Below are positions 22,352-33,369 of a DNA stretch of 64,000 nucleotides, in pieces. The notes under the pieces were generated by a model. It had not been told where the DNA came from, ran no database searches, and saw only the letters and a list, made by a program, of their open reading frames with translations. The stretch covers positions 109,355,147-109,419,146 of the forward strand of contig CM041292.1 in assembly GCA_023052935.1 (NCBI GenBank), read 5' to 3'. Origin of the DNA: Piezodorus guildinii (lineage: Eukaryota; Arthropoda; Insecta; Hemiptera; Pentatomidae). The position numbers and the translations under genes were made by a program. Within the stretch, counting starts at the first letter, position 1; each line of letters begins with the position of its first letter.

Positions 22352-22648
22352 TATTATTGATTATTTTTATTATATTCGTGTTTTATTTGTTATTATCAGT
22401 TATTTGTTTGTTATTTATTATTATCGTTAATTTCGTTTATTTTATTTTTATTATTTGTGAATGTTACTGTATTGTTCGTTTGTTTTAGTATTTTGTTCGT
22501 TTTTTTCTTTTCTTAATTTTTTTCTTTTTCCTGATACCATCATTTTGGTAAATCGTTTTTCCCTTCATTTTGTTTTTTTGGAAAGATGTGAGGGCGATAA
22601 TAACCATCAGCAGTTTTTTGCCCTTAAAATTAAAACAACAACAACAAC
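22019..22648 (+). other. 3' UTR and (CAA)n end of the I-like element
   Basis: The 3' UTR contains a (TA)n run (about 22044-22128), a second short TA run and an extended T-rich tract (about 22260-22350). It ends in TAAAACAACAACAACAACAA at the junction with the target duplication. A simple-repeat end in place of poly(A) is known for I-clade elements, where the repeat assists priming. It is unclear whether the TA and T tracts are ancestral to the family or expanded in this copy. Confidence 0.8.
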
Positions 22649-22661
22649 AAATCCGATAAAT
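22649..22661 (+). repeat. Right target-site duplication of the I-like element
   Basis: AAATCCGATAAAT, identical to 16089-16101. The first two A's are ambiguous with the (CAA)n tail. Confidence 0.93.
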
Positions 22662-24719
22662 AATTAATTTTACTATGATTTATACTCATATGATTAAAGT
22701 GTACTACGACAATTTACACATAGATTTCCAATTTGCTATCAGCAGTATTACAATTTTTGATAACAATAAGTAACAGACATATTCATAAATTATTTTTTTC
22801 AGTTTGTTTACATTTGTTGTAAAAACTGTGTAGTACAACTCTTGGGTATATGTTATGTATTGATTGTGAATATTCGTCTGATCAGATTTTAATTATAGAG
22901 CAGAATAGAATAAAATAGAAAAAAAAAATATTCTTTTCTCCTAAATGTCTCTTAAGAACAATTGATATGTACAATTATGATATACGGTGTGATTGACTGA
23001 AATAATGAATTATAGAGGTTATAATGAATTTTTATTCACAATGATATCAGAAGAAAATAAAGGATTAAAGTATTCAATAAAATATAAGAGTAAACTAAAT
23101 AACTTCAGATAGATTAATGAGTTGAACAAAACATTAATTATTAATAATTATAAGTAGTGATTGTTGTTCTCTTACTGTCATTCCGAACCTACTGTGAAAT
23201 CTACCATGCATTTGCATTATATATAAAAATATAAGTCCTTTTTCAAAATTTACAATCTAATAGAATATTGAAAGGTCGGGAAAATAAATATTCATACAAT
23301 TACTAAACAAGAGAAAAAATTGTATCAAATAAAACAGATTCTTTATCCAATAATATCTTGAATTTATAAGTTTTTATTTTATTTTCTTTATTTTTTTTTT
23401 CTTTAGGTAATGCTCATTTTGTCTTAAAAGGAATATAAAAGATACTGGCAAAACTTTTATTATTTTTATTCTGAATTAATTTATTATTTATTGAGCAGTG
23501 GTTTATTTCTTTTTTTAATATTTGAATTAATAAACACCACTGATAAACTTTAGTGGTGTTTGTAATGATCAAGTGTAGTGAAATGATTTTAAAGTTATTT
23601 TGCAATGCTGTTGAATTATAGTTTTTTTCTGTAAAAACACAACTGAAACAGACATTAGCTTAATGATTAAAAACACTATACTTACCGCAAGCTAAGACAA
23701 ATCACATAATGGAATTAATTACATTAAGGTATATGACACTTCTAAGCCTAGATTGAATTAATAATAATAATATGAAAAACAACATGCTCAGCTGACAATG
23801 AAATAGCTTCTATTGGCTTCTTATAAATTGATTATAAAATTTTATCAAATTTTAAAATTAACATTATTCATACAATCCATTCCATTGCGTTGGGAAAAAT
23901 AATCTGCAATTATTTTTATAGAAAGAAACATTCTTTTTAATACATTGAATTCTATTCTTATTTGAAAATTTAATTTAATGAAAATGCTTTTATCCCAAGC
24001 AAGGGATTGGAGTTTCCTGCCATCTCTCAGCTGAACTTGGAACTAGCTCGACTAAGTATCAAGTCTATCCCGCGAAAATTCGAATCTATATCTGCTACAC
24101 ATATGGAACGAAAATTTCATTAAAATATTTTATTTTATTATAATTTCTTGAGGTCACGTTAAGTAAATAAATAAAATAATTTACTATAATCTGATCTCAA
24201 GGAAAGTTATGCAAAACTGAATTTACTTATTAAAGATATACATTTATACTATAAACAGATTGACTTACAGGATTTCTCCCTAAAATGTAGATTAAAAAGG
24301 TCTTGTATTCATTAAAAAAACCTGATAGACCACGTTTATCAGATTAAGGTATCTTATATTTTCCTTTGTTTGCAATAATTTATCTTCTTTCATTAAGTAT
24401 TGCGAAAAATATAAATATCAACTGTAAAAGAATAGGGTAGTTGAATAAGGCGAAATATCAAGGTTGAAGAGGAATCTTCAGGAATAAGATTAGTCATATA
24501 AATGTTAGACAAAAAAATGTTTCATATTATGTTGTAGAAGGTGAGTGACGAAAAAAGCTTTACTTACATGTTTTTCGTTGATAATAATCTATATTATCAC
24601 CTAATTTAGTAAAAACTTATTGGTCGAATAAAAAACTATTTATCATGAAGTGACAATGGTTGACTGTGCGTATATATGGGAGAAGTTGGTTCAGGGTGCA
24701 GTCAATATAACATACAATT
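22662..24719. other. AT-rich stretch without recognised gene
   Basis: About 2 kb, very AT-rich. Only 24000-24120 is different: on the minus strand it contains GATTCGAATTTTCGCGGG, which vaguely resembles a pol III B box, but no second box or tail could be matched. Confidence 0.4.
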
Positions 24720-25163
24720 AAGTATGAACTTAATTTATCGGTGCCGAATTAATTTAACCGTATCATCTTGTTACCATTGATGAAAAACAGGTAAAACTTG
24801 AACGAATTCGATATCCAACTAAAGGAGAAAACTGAATCAATATATTTTTTTATTTATTTTTTTTTTTTTAACATAACAACAGTAATATACATTTCTGTTG
24901 GAAAGCTAATAATTTTAGAAAAAAATATTATCTTATACACAAGATTATATATGTTAATAAAGAGCGATGAATAGCCGATAAAACTGATTATTTTAGATAA
25001 TAATATAATAGATTTGTTAAAGAAACAAATGTTTCTATAGAAATTCAATTTAATTAATTCATTGATAGTTCCCCTCATTTTTATCTCCAACTGTTGAAAA
25101 TTCTTTAATCGTTTTTCAAAACGGAGGTAAGTGAAAGTCGTGTGTTTCGTGCACCAGATTTTG
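24720..25163 (+). repeat. Interspersed repeat family A, 3'-half copy
   Basis: Starts within the repeat near CCATTGATGAAAAACAGGTA, runs through the AACTAAAGGAGAAAACTGAA block and closes with GGAGGTAAGTGAAAGTCG, then TGCACCAGATTTT. The 5' half is absent. Confidence 0.75.
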
Positions 25164-25204
25164 TTTTGTACAAATAAGTATATAACATTTTTTTTTTGGA
25201 TCAA

Positions 25205-25350
25205 TAACTTACCGGGGGTAACTTGGGAATTGGTTAAGGGTTCGATTTCTACCCTTTATCTTTCAGTGAGTGTCATGTTATCCTGTCAAACCACACCTAG
25301 CAATTTACTACAGAGGAGGGTTCTTTGCTCAATAAATAGCCACAGGGGTA
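25205..25350 (+). repeat. Possible tRNA-like SINE remnant
   Basis: Contains GGTTAAGGGTTCGATTTC, which resembles a pol III B box, in a locally GC-richer 140-bp patch that ends before a T-rich tract. No second copy was found in the window, so the call rests on one box. Confidence 0.2.
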
Positions 25351-25434
25351 AAGCCTGTTTTTTGTTTTGTTTTTTAATTATTTCAACCAGTGTTTCGTCA
25401 TCAATGATTCTAATAGTAACCTCCATATATTGAC

Positions 25435-26369
25435 AAAAACTTAATCGCAACCTACTTTATGTTAAAAAGGAAGATAACATTAGAAACGTAGACTGCATAT
25501 TTTTCAAGAAACTCGTGAAATGGACAATGATTATTATTAAGTTATCCAGTGCTAAATTAAAACACTGAAAGTTCGTTACAAATAAATAAATAAATAAAAA
25601 CAAATTTATAAAAAAGAATTGGGCAAAATACAAATCAATACTGGCAATCAGATGTATCAAACCAAACCCTTTAAAAAAAGATAGTGCACGATAATTCTCA
25701 TATTGTTTGATTTTATTTCAATCATGATTCTTTACTCATTACAAGGAATACTTCAATCATACGCTTATGTGTCCTTGCCGTAGTTACTATCGAAAAATCG
25801 TTTTTACGACTAATTCTTGTAATATCTACAAGCAAATCAGGTGCAATTACTGTTCCAAACAATATAATTTTTCTAATGCTACCTCCTTTTTTGTGCATAA
25901 TCAGAAAAAAATAATTTTTCCAACAATAAAATACATATTTGATGAGGTTTAAATACGCATTATTTATTTACGGCACATAAGTAACAACTAAGAGAGGGAT
26001 TCTCTATATATCCGTAAAATTTTGGATTTAAAGATACTCCATTTGGGGTATTACGAGCAAATACTCAGAAAGAAAAGTAGGGAGTGCTGTAATCAAAATA
26101 ATGGTTGCTGCGAAGTACAGTACTCAGTACTTCTTGTACCTTGAGTACTGGAGTACTTTTTAAAATGAGGTCGCCAGAGTAGAGTATATTACCTATATAT
26201 ATTAAGTAGGGTTTTCACCCATTTTGAGGTCTATAAATAATTTATTTAGGTCATGTTTTTTTTTTCATATAATTGATTAATTTTATCTTTTCGGATAAAA
26301 TCAATATAGGGGTTTGTTATTATGGTGTTTTTTTTTACTCGTGTAATCAAATGGTATTATAGATTTTAA
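25435..26369. other. AT-rich stretch without recognised gene
   Basis: Nothing recognised. A short run at about 26115-26160 repeats the hexamer AGTACT and near variants several times (CAGTACTCAGTACTTC, GAGTACTGGAGTAC), a minor simple-sequence oddity. Confidence 0.4.
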
Positions 26370-26570
26370 GACCGCACGCTTTCGCTTCGAAGTTTTTTTC
26401 TGTTCTATACTCAAAGTCGCGGGTTCAAACCCGGCAGATGGACCTAGCATATTTTGTTTAATTTTTTAACCTAAGTTATAAAAAAAATTACATCACCTAA
26501 ACATAGGCATATAATATAAATCCTTCACCACTCATTAAACTTTTTAAAGGTCGCCGGTGGTGATAGCATT
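26370..26570 (+). repeat. SINE-related fragment
   Basis: Contains GTCGCGGGTTCAAACCCGGC followed by GGACCTAGCATATTTTG, parallel to the B-box region and the GTCCTAGGATTTTTT block of the SINEs at 3898 and 8820. The remainder is strongly diverged or belongs to another subfamily. Confidence 0.45.
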
Positions 26571-26654
26571 TAGAAATATATTTGCCAATATTTCCCATGT
26601 TTATTTTAATCTTAAGAAATGACTTTATGATTTTGATTTGATTTTATGTAATAC

Positions 26655-26800
26655 AATTTTTTTGTTTTATTTATTTATTGGAATTTACAACTCTATAATG
26701 GAATACAACAAGTAAATTTGAGTGAAATATAAAAAGGCATGAAACACATGTAGAGCAGCTTCCCGATGGAAGTACTCTAGCACTACAATTTAAATTCAAT
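26655..26800 (-). mobile_element. Jockey 3' UTR remnant (inverted)
   Basis: A T-rich left end is followed by TTATTGGAATTTACAACTCT, ATACAACAAGTAAAT, GGCATGAAACA and GCAGCTTCCCGATGGAAG. This is the same order as the inverted Jockey 3' UTR at 35400-35520. No coding part remains. Confidence 0.5.
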
Positions 26801-28899
26801 AAAATTGTTTCTTCACATCTTTAAATATCTGAAGTTAACCGTAATTGTTTTTTCCGTCTATCGAATTCTTTTGTAAAACTATCAAAGTTCAATATAAACT
26901 TTCTATTAAATTCTTAATTTAATGTATCAAATAAATGCCTATTAATATAATTTGCAATTTCAGTGGTAACCTGTTGTAGAATTAAGCTGTCAGTTAAATG
27001 ATACTGTCTTAGTCTAAATTAAATACTAAGGGGTAGTTTCGAGCTGGGCTGTGGTTACCAACCCGGATTCTAATTAGAACCACCATACGGGCCCCTGAAA
27101 GAGAAGGCGAACGTAAATTAATTGACCGATAAGCAATCAAAAGCTTAAGAATTTGTTAATTTTCTGCTGTTATTTGTATCTTCTAAGTAAATTATGAGGA
27201 AAGTAATTATAGAAATTCTAGGTTGATAGAATACTACATCTATGTACAAATTACAGAGTTTAAAAAATAAATAATTTATATTTTATATTTTACGGAACTC
27301 AAACAAAATAGACATGATGAAATGGTAAACTCCGGAATTTCACTATAATATTTTATCGGACTAATAAATGGAAATTTAGGTAGAGGGTAAGCTGAAGAAC
27401 TAGGGATCGAAGAACTTTTGTTTTTCAATAAATGAATATGAAATTCTGGATTTTTATATTATTTTCAAAAGTAAAAATATTAATATTATTGTTTGAATGT
27501 GTATATCTTCAATGAATTATATTTCTTATATCTCTTTTTTTTATTTTTTTGTTTTACCATAAATTTAAAGCCCTATAAACAAGTATTTCTTTAATACCAA
27601 TGAAAATGGATAGTGATTTGCCTGGTTCTTTCTTATCACTCATCAGTTGATTACTAATGATGATTTCGATTTAACAAATCAATATCTATTGTAAGTACAG
27701 ATACAAGTATTCCAACGTTCAAAAGAATGTTAAACAAAAAAAAAAAATCATTAGGCTGTTTTCCTGAAGAGGAGATCGTTCATGGAAAATGCATGCAAAA
27801 CAGACATACATTACTTACAAAGACATATAGTAGAATTTATGATAGGGTGTTTATGGTCCCTTTAGGGGTTGTAAGGATGCATAAAATAAGCAGACATATA
27901 CAGAACTGAGGACAAATTTGCGTATCATTGTATGGCGGTAGGCTCAATATTTTGAACGAAATACAGTGCCATGAAGTAGAGGAAGATGTATGACGACATC
28001 TATCTGTGTCACATTGAACTATGAAATTTATTAAGAGTATCTCTTATCACAATTACTTCTTCGGATTCCTAAAAACTACATGGCATTTACCGTATCGTAT
28101 TCAAGAAAAGAGTACCTTAATGGAAAAATTATATTTTCATGAACTCAGACTTCATGATCATATCATATCCATCATCATATATAATGATCTCATATAGTAC
28201 CTTACATGATTACTCACCATTAGTGAAGCATTGCTTGGATTAAGGCACTCATATAACTATAGTATATTGTAAGTCGGTGAATCTGTTGATATCTCTTAAT
28301 GCAAGGATCAAATTAGGCGCTTAACTTACTATTGAAAAACCCCGGGTTTTCAGTAACTATGTAAACAGTCCATGAAAATCTATATGCTACAGAGTAAACA
28401 AAAAACATCTAGATTTCTTTGTCTTGATCAGTAGTCTTATCAAGCAACGAGAACGAAAAAGGGACTAATCGTTGATTAGTCTAGAGACAAACAAGGATCT
28501 CACATGTTAAAAGCCAATACTTCTGTAAACATTTTTTTTTTTTTTTATATCCACGTACCGAGTAATTAAAAACAATTGGAAGACATTAATGGGATGCGAA
28601 GTCATAGAAACTGGTAAGATACAACGACCCAGAGTTATTACATGAGAGTAAATCACTATTAAAAGAAAGTATGATCAACAAAAATTATGAGTAAGGAACG
28701 GTTATATTACATCATTTAACAATGGGGATAGAAATATAATGTATATGGATAGATATTATGTATTGTGAAAATTAAAAAAAAACAATTTAAGATTTGGACA
28801 ATTAAAATAAAGATAAAGATGGAAAACTAATATTAATGAATTATGAACATTAATGAATTTTTCAAGGTATGTAAAAATGATATGATAATTTTTTAATAA
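26801..28899. other. AT-rich stretch without recognised gene
   Basis: About 2.1 kb with no assigned feature. The 60-codon frame at 27727-27909 has no recognisable domain. A GC-richer patch at 27040-27110 (CGAGCTGGGCTGTGG, CGGGCCCCTGAAAG) could not be identified. Confidence 0.4.
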
Positions 28900-28945
28900 A
28901 ATAAATAATCAAATGTGATATTTAAAAAAATTTTTTTAGGATGCA

Positions 28946-28980
28946 CTTGAGGATGAGGCAAAGCCTTGAAACGATGTGGA
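28946..28980 (+). ncRNA. Stem-loop motif of the TGAGGATG-stem-TTGAAACG type
   Basis: CTTGAGGATGAGGCAAAG is followed by CCTTGAAACGATGTGG. AGGC can pair with GCCT around an AAA-containing loop, leaving TGAGGA on one side and GAAACG on the other. Related motifs occur at 10320-10352 and 58724-58758. The arrangement resembles a hammerhead ribozyme core but departs from the consensus, so it is only a candidate. Confidence 0.25.
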
Positions 28981-29164
28981 AATGGTTTAATGATATGATT
29001 TATACATAGTTGATAATCAAATATTGATGAAACCAGAGATGTTCCATTCTATGACATATAATTAATTAATTCTTCTAAATAAATAATCAAAAAGTAAAGT
29101 CTTTATTCATTTTTTCTGGACCTGTTTTTTAATAAACAATAAAAAATAATATACAATTATGATT

Positions 29165-29410
29165 TTGTGAGCCATTTGGTCTAGAGAAAAAGCACTAGTA
29201 CCCTGGGTTCGAATCCTTGCTTAATAAACGCTGAATATTAATTATCCTGCCATTTCAGCCGTGAGCGATCAGGTGGCACACCCAGCCTTTATTAAGTAGG
29301 TACCCATAGAAAAACTTGGTGGCGAAGATAAGATCTCAGCCTAATCACCTCGGTGCACGAATGTTAGGCCAGAAACAGTACGATTGTTGGCGTAAAGGCA
29401 AAGGTTTTTT
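29165..29410 (+). mobile_element. tRNA-derived SINE of a second family
   Basis: The head has an A-box-like GAGCCATTTGGTCTAGAG and a B box CCCTGGGTTCGAATCC, spaced as in tRNA-derived SINEs. The body contains CCGTGAGCGATCAGGTGG and GGTACCCATAGAAAAACTTG, and ends before a TTTTTT run. It shares its head, but not its body, with the fragment at 10930. No target duplication was found. Confidence 0.55.
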
Positions 29411-29454
29411 AAAGTTACAAATACGTAAACAACAAAGCTTCTTGGCTTATACTT

Positions 29455-29830
29455 ATACAAATATATAATGAAGAGGAACCTCTATGCTGGATTATTGAGG
29501 CGTAAGGATGAGTTCAGACTCCATCAACGAAGGGAAAAGTTGCCACCTTCCAGAACTGTGTAGTTGGGCCATGCCAGTAAAAAGTTTGTTGGTACAGACT
29601 TATAGTCCATCAAAAAATTTGATATGCCTCCAGCTGATGTATCCTGGAACTGCTGGGAGCTCGTGTTCTTGACGGATGATGGTACTCTTCGCCCTCTGAA
29701 GATTGGTTCCCCTGACAAACCGAGGAGGTATGGAGTTCTGGGACGTCTGTAGCTGTTTTAATGTCGTTTTATAATAGGTAACGCTGGAGGTGCGTACCAT
29801 AGAGTATAGTCAGTTGTATAATGAGTAAGT
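29455..29830 (-). pseudogene. Jockey C-terminal fragment related to the 44.6-kb element (inverted)
   Basis: Minus-strand frames contain HELPAVPGYISWRHIKFFDG, parallel to DLPTVTEFISRRHIKFFDSL encoded at about 46880-46940. The downstream CTNKLF also matches CTNPLF. Frameshifts break it into pieces (two overlapping minus frames). It is therefore an older relative of the Jockey element nested in the LTR. Confidence 0.6.
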
Positions 29831-31075
29831 CGAAGAAGTAATGAATCAAATAAAAATCATTTTTGAATAATTGGGATTCAGTTAGAACTGGTAACATAAT
29901 GAACTGAAGCCCAAAAGAAATCCACCAATAAATACCATATTTGGACGAGTCGAAAGACTTGACAAAGGCGATTATTAGTTCTCATAATAATGTAGGAGAA
30001 CTCCACGAGTGTTGTAACTATCGTAGAATCTCAATTCCTCTATTTGCTTATAATTTTCTATAAAAAACAAAACAAAACTGGGTGGTTTCACCATAGACCA
30101 TTCGTTTTCTAGAAGAATGGTATTCAATAAAAATAGGGAGTTACAAATTATCTCATAATCATTATCAAATGCTGAAGCATATTAATAAAAGAAAACAAAA
30201 AAATCTTTTAATGTTCCAAAACATCAATTATTTAAGTTAATAGAAAGAAAATGGAAGAATGCATCTGAATGGAAGAATGGACCATTATTTTCGATATCTT
30301 AAATAAAAGCAATAAGGTTTATGGATTGGCCACTAAAGAATATATAATAAATTAGAATATTTAGGAGAGGCATTATCGTGAAAAGTTGTTGTTAGACTCG
30401 CTTTAAGAATTATTCACAACATTACTCTTTTATCTGCCTAATAAATGGTGGAGCTATAAATACACTGAGCCATTTATTCCAGCCAATTTCGTTTTCATGA
30501 TCATCATCTATACTTTATACAGTCTCACCTTTATTGATTCTGCTCCGGAATATAAATCTTATGAAGTTTAATGAGCTCTAGCTTACATCAAAGCTTTACC
30601 TAGTTTATTACTTTCGCAGGAGATACTTTACACATCAAAAGTTATTTATGTTCTTATTTTATCAAGTTTGTTTAGCGAGCAACTGGAAAGAAATTACAAA
30701 ATTAAAAGTCCAATCGAAGAATCGAGATAAAAGAACCAATTGTCGGTGTTTTTATGTTCATTACTTTGTAGATATAGTTATGGCGGATTGAAAAAAAAAA
30801 TTGAAAAATTGTAAATATGGTTAGAAAATCATTTTTTTGATATGTGTCATATTGAGCCACGACCATCAACAACAAAGAGCTAATCAATTATAAACATCGG
30901 TAGCGGATTAAATATACTCGTATAGGAAACAGCGCATGTACACAGTCCCTAAAAAATAATTATTCTCCTTATCATATAAATCTTGATCACAATAAAAAAC
31001 ACAAACTACCCAGACGCTACCTATCTTCCTCAGCTTTACTCGGCAGATATCGTAGATTAAGTCATAAGCGGCCGA
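29831..31075. other. AT-rich stretch without recognised gene
   Basis: About 1.2 kb with no recognised feature. Confidence 0.4.
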
Positions 31076-31086
31076 GTGCCCTAAAT

Positions 31087-31175
31087 GTTTTTTTTTTTTT
31101 TTTTTTTTAATTTATCTATTGATATGAGCTGTGCGATAAATTATATAAGAAAGACTGTCCATTGGCAGCACTCCG
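31087..31175 (-). mobile_element. 89-bp Jockey 3' UTR insertion with 11-bp target duplications (inverted)
   Basis: A poly(T) head and the reverse complement of the GCTGCCAATGGACAGTC block that follows the stop codon of other Jockey copies. GTGCCCTAAAT lies exactly on both sides (31076-31086 and 31176-31186). This is an extremely 5'-truncated, target-primed insertion containing almost only 3' UTR and tail. Confidence 0.85.
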
Positions 31176-31776
31176 GTGCCCTAAATTTATAAAAATGTCA
31201 TACGATTCCACAAAAAAAAAAGCTAATTTTAAATCTATATATAGTACACGTGTGGTGTGGTACTGAAACAAAATAATACGTGTCAGGGATTGTATTAAAA
31301 TAATTAACAATTGATAATTTACTCTGAATTATCAATAAAGAAAAAAGTTAATATGAAGTTACTTGTGCAACTTACGGTTGAAGCAAACATCATAAATGTT
31401 TGATGCAAACGTGGAAAAAAAATAATAAAAAGGACGAAATTGTTTATGAAAAAACTTTAAATTAACTGTTAAATTCATTCATTTAAATTTAAAAAAAGTA
31501 TTTTATTTTACTTACCTAACCCCTAAGTAAGTTTGATGTAATTATAAAATGTATGTTATATAAAAACAACTGTAGGATGATGAATTGTTAATTGTTCATT
31601 GTGTTAAAAATTATAAAAACTGCATTTTTTTTTTTTCAATACCCAAATCTTTATTGCAATATATAAAATCATACACTATACGAACACACCGCTGTGCCAA
31701 AAGTTGAGCAGATAATTAATTAACCACATGAAAACATAAATATATGATAGAATTTCACTTTAATAAATGAAAGAAA

Positions 31777-31783
<7 letters not shown>

Positions 31784-31854
<71 letters not shown>
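31784..31854. repeat. Compound (AT)n(GT)n microsatellite
   Basis: About 15 AT units followed without a gap by about 20 GT units. Confidence 0.97.
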
Positions 31855-31856
<2 letters not shown>

Positions 31857-32019
31857 AGACCCTCAGCCAAATGGTGATCACTCACAAAATTAGGCGTAGG
31901 GAGTGATGACCCTACCCTACAAAATCTATCGAGAAACGTGAGTGTAATCTACCAGGAGATTATACCGCGAGGCCCAGGGTCTGTACGGCCTGTCGCGCCA
32001 CTGGAAGAAGATAAATAAA
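31855..32019. other. Unidentified GC-richer patch between two microsatellites
   Basis: About 165 bp (for example CCGCGAGGCCCAGGGTCTGT and GCCTGTCGCGCC) closely bounded on both sides by long AT/GT runs. No protein domain or RNA was recognised. Elements that end in simple repeats can leave such islands. Confidence 0.35.
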
Positions 32020-32038
32020 TATATATATAAATAAATAA

Positions 32039-32106
<68 letters not shown>
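32020..32106. repeat. (TA)n/(AAAT)n microsatellite
   Basis: AAAT units flow into roughly 32 TA units. The poly-Tyr/Ile minus-strand frames here are artefacts. Confidence 0.96.
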
Positions 32107-32109
<3 letters not shown>

Positions 32110-33059
32110 ATAAATAAAAAGATATTGCATACGTGCTCCTCTTGGCTTGAACCGGTACTAATAAATACAAATACATGAATATACACGTATATTTGTACGA
32201 GATGATGTTTCTTAACATCAATTTCAAAGAGGTTATCCAGAAAAAAATGAAAAATAAGGCTAATCGCTCTCTTGGTGTTTTTACACCTTCAGAACATGGT
32301 ATACTATTGACAATAATATAATATATATTTTTTAATTACAATATTATACAGAATACTTTATTATCATTTAAAGTATTCCATTGAAGCATTATGTGTGCTG
32401 GAACAAAAATTACTTTATTGAATTCACAAAAAAGTTATTTCATTGACTTTAGGAAAGAACTGCAAATTTTTTATTTAGAGTTCTTGAAAAATGAATGGTT
32501 GGATGGTTAACGGAGAGTATGTATATACATTAATGTATCAGTAATATCTGAAACCTCCAAAAAACATTTTATATATTTATTTTTTACAAAAGTCCATCTA
32601 CCCTTATAGGGTTATTAGCATTATACATAATAATTTTTTTAGTTCATAATTGTTAACAATCTATCACAAAGTTAAGTTGTAAACATTAGCTCTAATGTTA
32701 TAATGAACTAGATCAAATTGTAAAGTTTATATTTTTTTCAAACACATTAGTAGCTTTCGAAGTATTAATATAATATTTTAATACCAAGACCTGCTATTTT
32801 GTATGATATTATTATATAGGTATGTATATAAATTAATGCCAAGTAAAATTAAATAGTTTTGAGAAACCTATGCATATAGATTAGCTAGATAGTTTACTGA
32901 TGTTTCTATGCAAATAGCACTAGTTAGATTATTGGATCTGACATTAAGCCCAGCACGTAGCCACAGCAAAACAATCAAATCCGGTATTTGATTAAATTCT
33001 ACCCGACGTCGGAGGCTTGACAAAGTTGACCCAATTCTAGATATTAATTAATCAACAGG
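32107..33059. other. AT-rich stretch without recognised gene
   Basis: No feature recognised. Confidence 0.4.
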
Positions 33060-33280
33060 ATTAGCTTTGATTTGACCTCTGAGGTTAACACTTTTAGCTC
33101 TTATGGCCTGGGGTTCACATTTTAAAATTTGTAGATCCTGTTATATAAGTTAAATTGACACCAGTGTCAATGGTGTTTTGTAATATACATCGTCCCTCTA
33201 TTTTTATGATATCAACAGATTTTATTGGAGTTAATAATTGTTTATAATCCATGGCGTTAATAAGACTGTTGTTAATCCAA
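33060..33280 (-). pseudogene. Possible aspartic-protease relic of an LTR retroelement
   Basis: One minus-strand frame reads IIKIEGRCILQNTIDTGVNL followed by TYITGSTNFKM and a stop. The DTG is at about 33157-33168. A hydrophobic residue and a turn before D-T-G, then a beta-strand-like stretch, is the pattern of retroelement aspartic proteases. The flanking frame is broken by several stops. No RT or integrase was found nearby. Chance matches to a tripeptide motif are common, so confidence is low. Confidence 0.3.
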
Positions 33281-33369
33281 GACTGATGTACAAACTAGAT
33301 ATAAATAAAAACATATACTTTTCTCAACTACAAATATAGATTAATTAAATATATAGCTAATAAGATTTT

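Larger units (their letters stand above)
16102..22648 (+). mobile_element. Full-length, apparently intact I-clade-like non-LTR retrotransposon (~6.5 kb)
   Basis: A complete two-ORF LINE: 5' UTR 16102-16779, ORF1 with zinc knuckles, a 322-nt spacer containing a third open frame, ORF2 (APE endonuclease, RT, RNase H, C-terminal zinc knuckle), a 3' UTR of about 630 bp and a short (CAA)n tail. Exact 13-bp target duplications flank it. RNase H in ORF2, a CCHC ORF1, a simple-repeat rather than poly(A) 3' end and 10-14-bp duplications together fit the I clade. R1 or LOA relatives were considered, and a tree would decide. Both ORFs are uninterrupted and every catalytic residue I checked is present, so the copy may be competent and is probably young. 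Confidence 0.9.

Noticed and set aside
29165..29260. Functional tRNA gene
   Set aside because: A and B boxes are present but no cloverleaf with paired acceptor and anticodon arms can be closed; the same applies at 3898, 8820, 10930 and 26370.
31926..32227. Two minus-strand frames rich in Tyr-Ile repeats
   Set aside because: They are translations of the TA microsatellite; the same holds for 3146-3388 minus.
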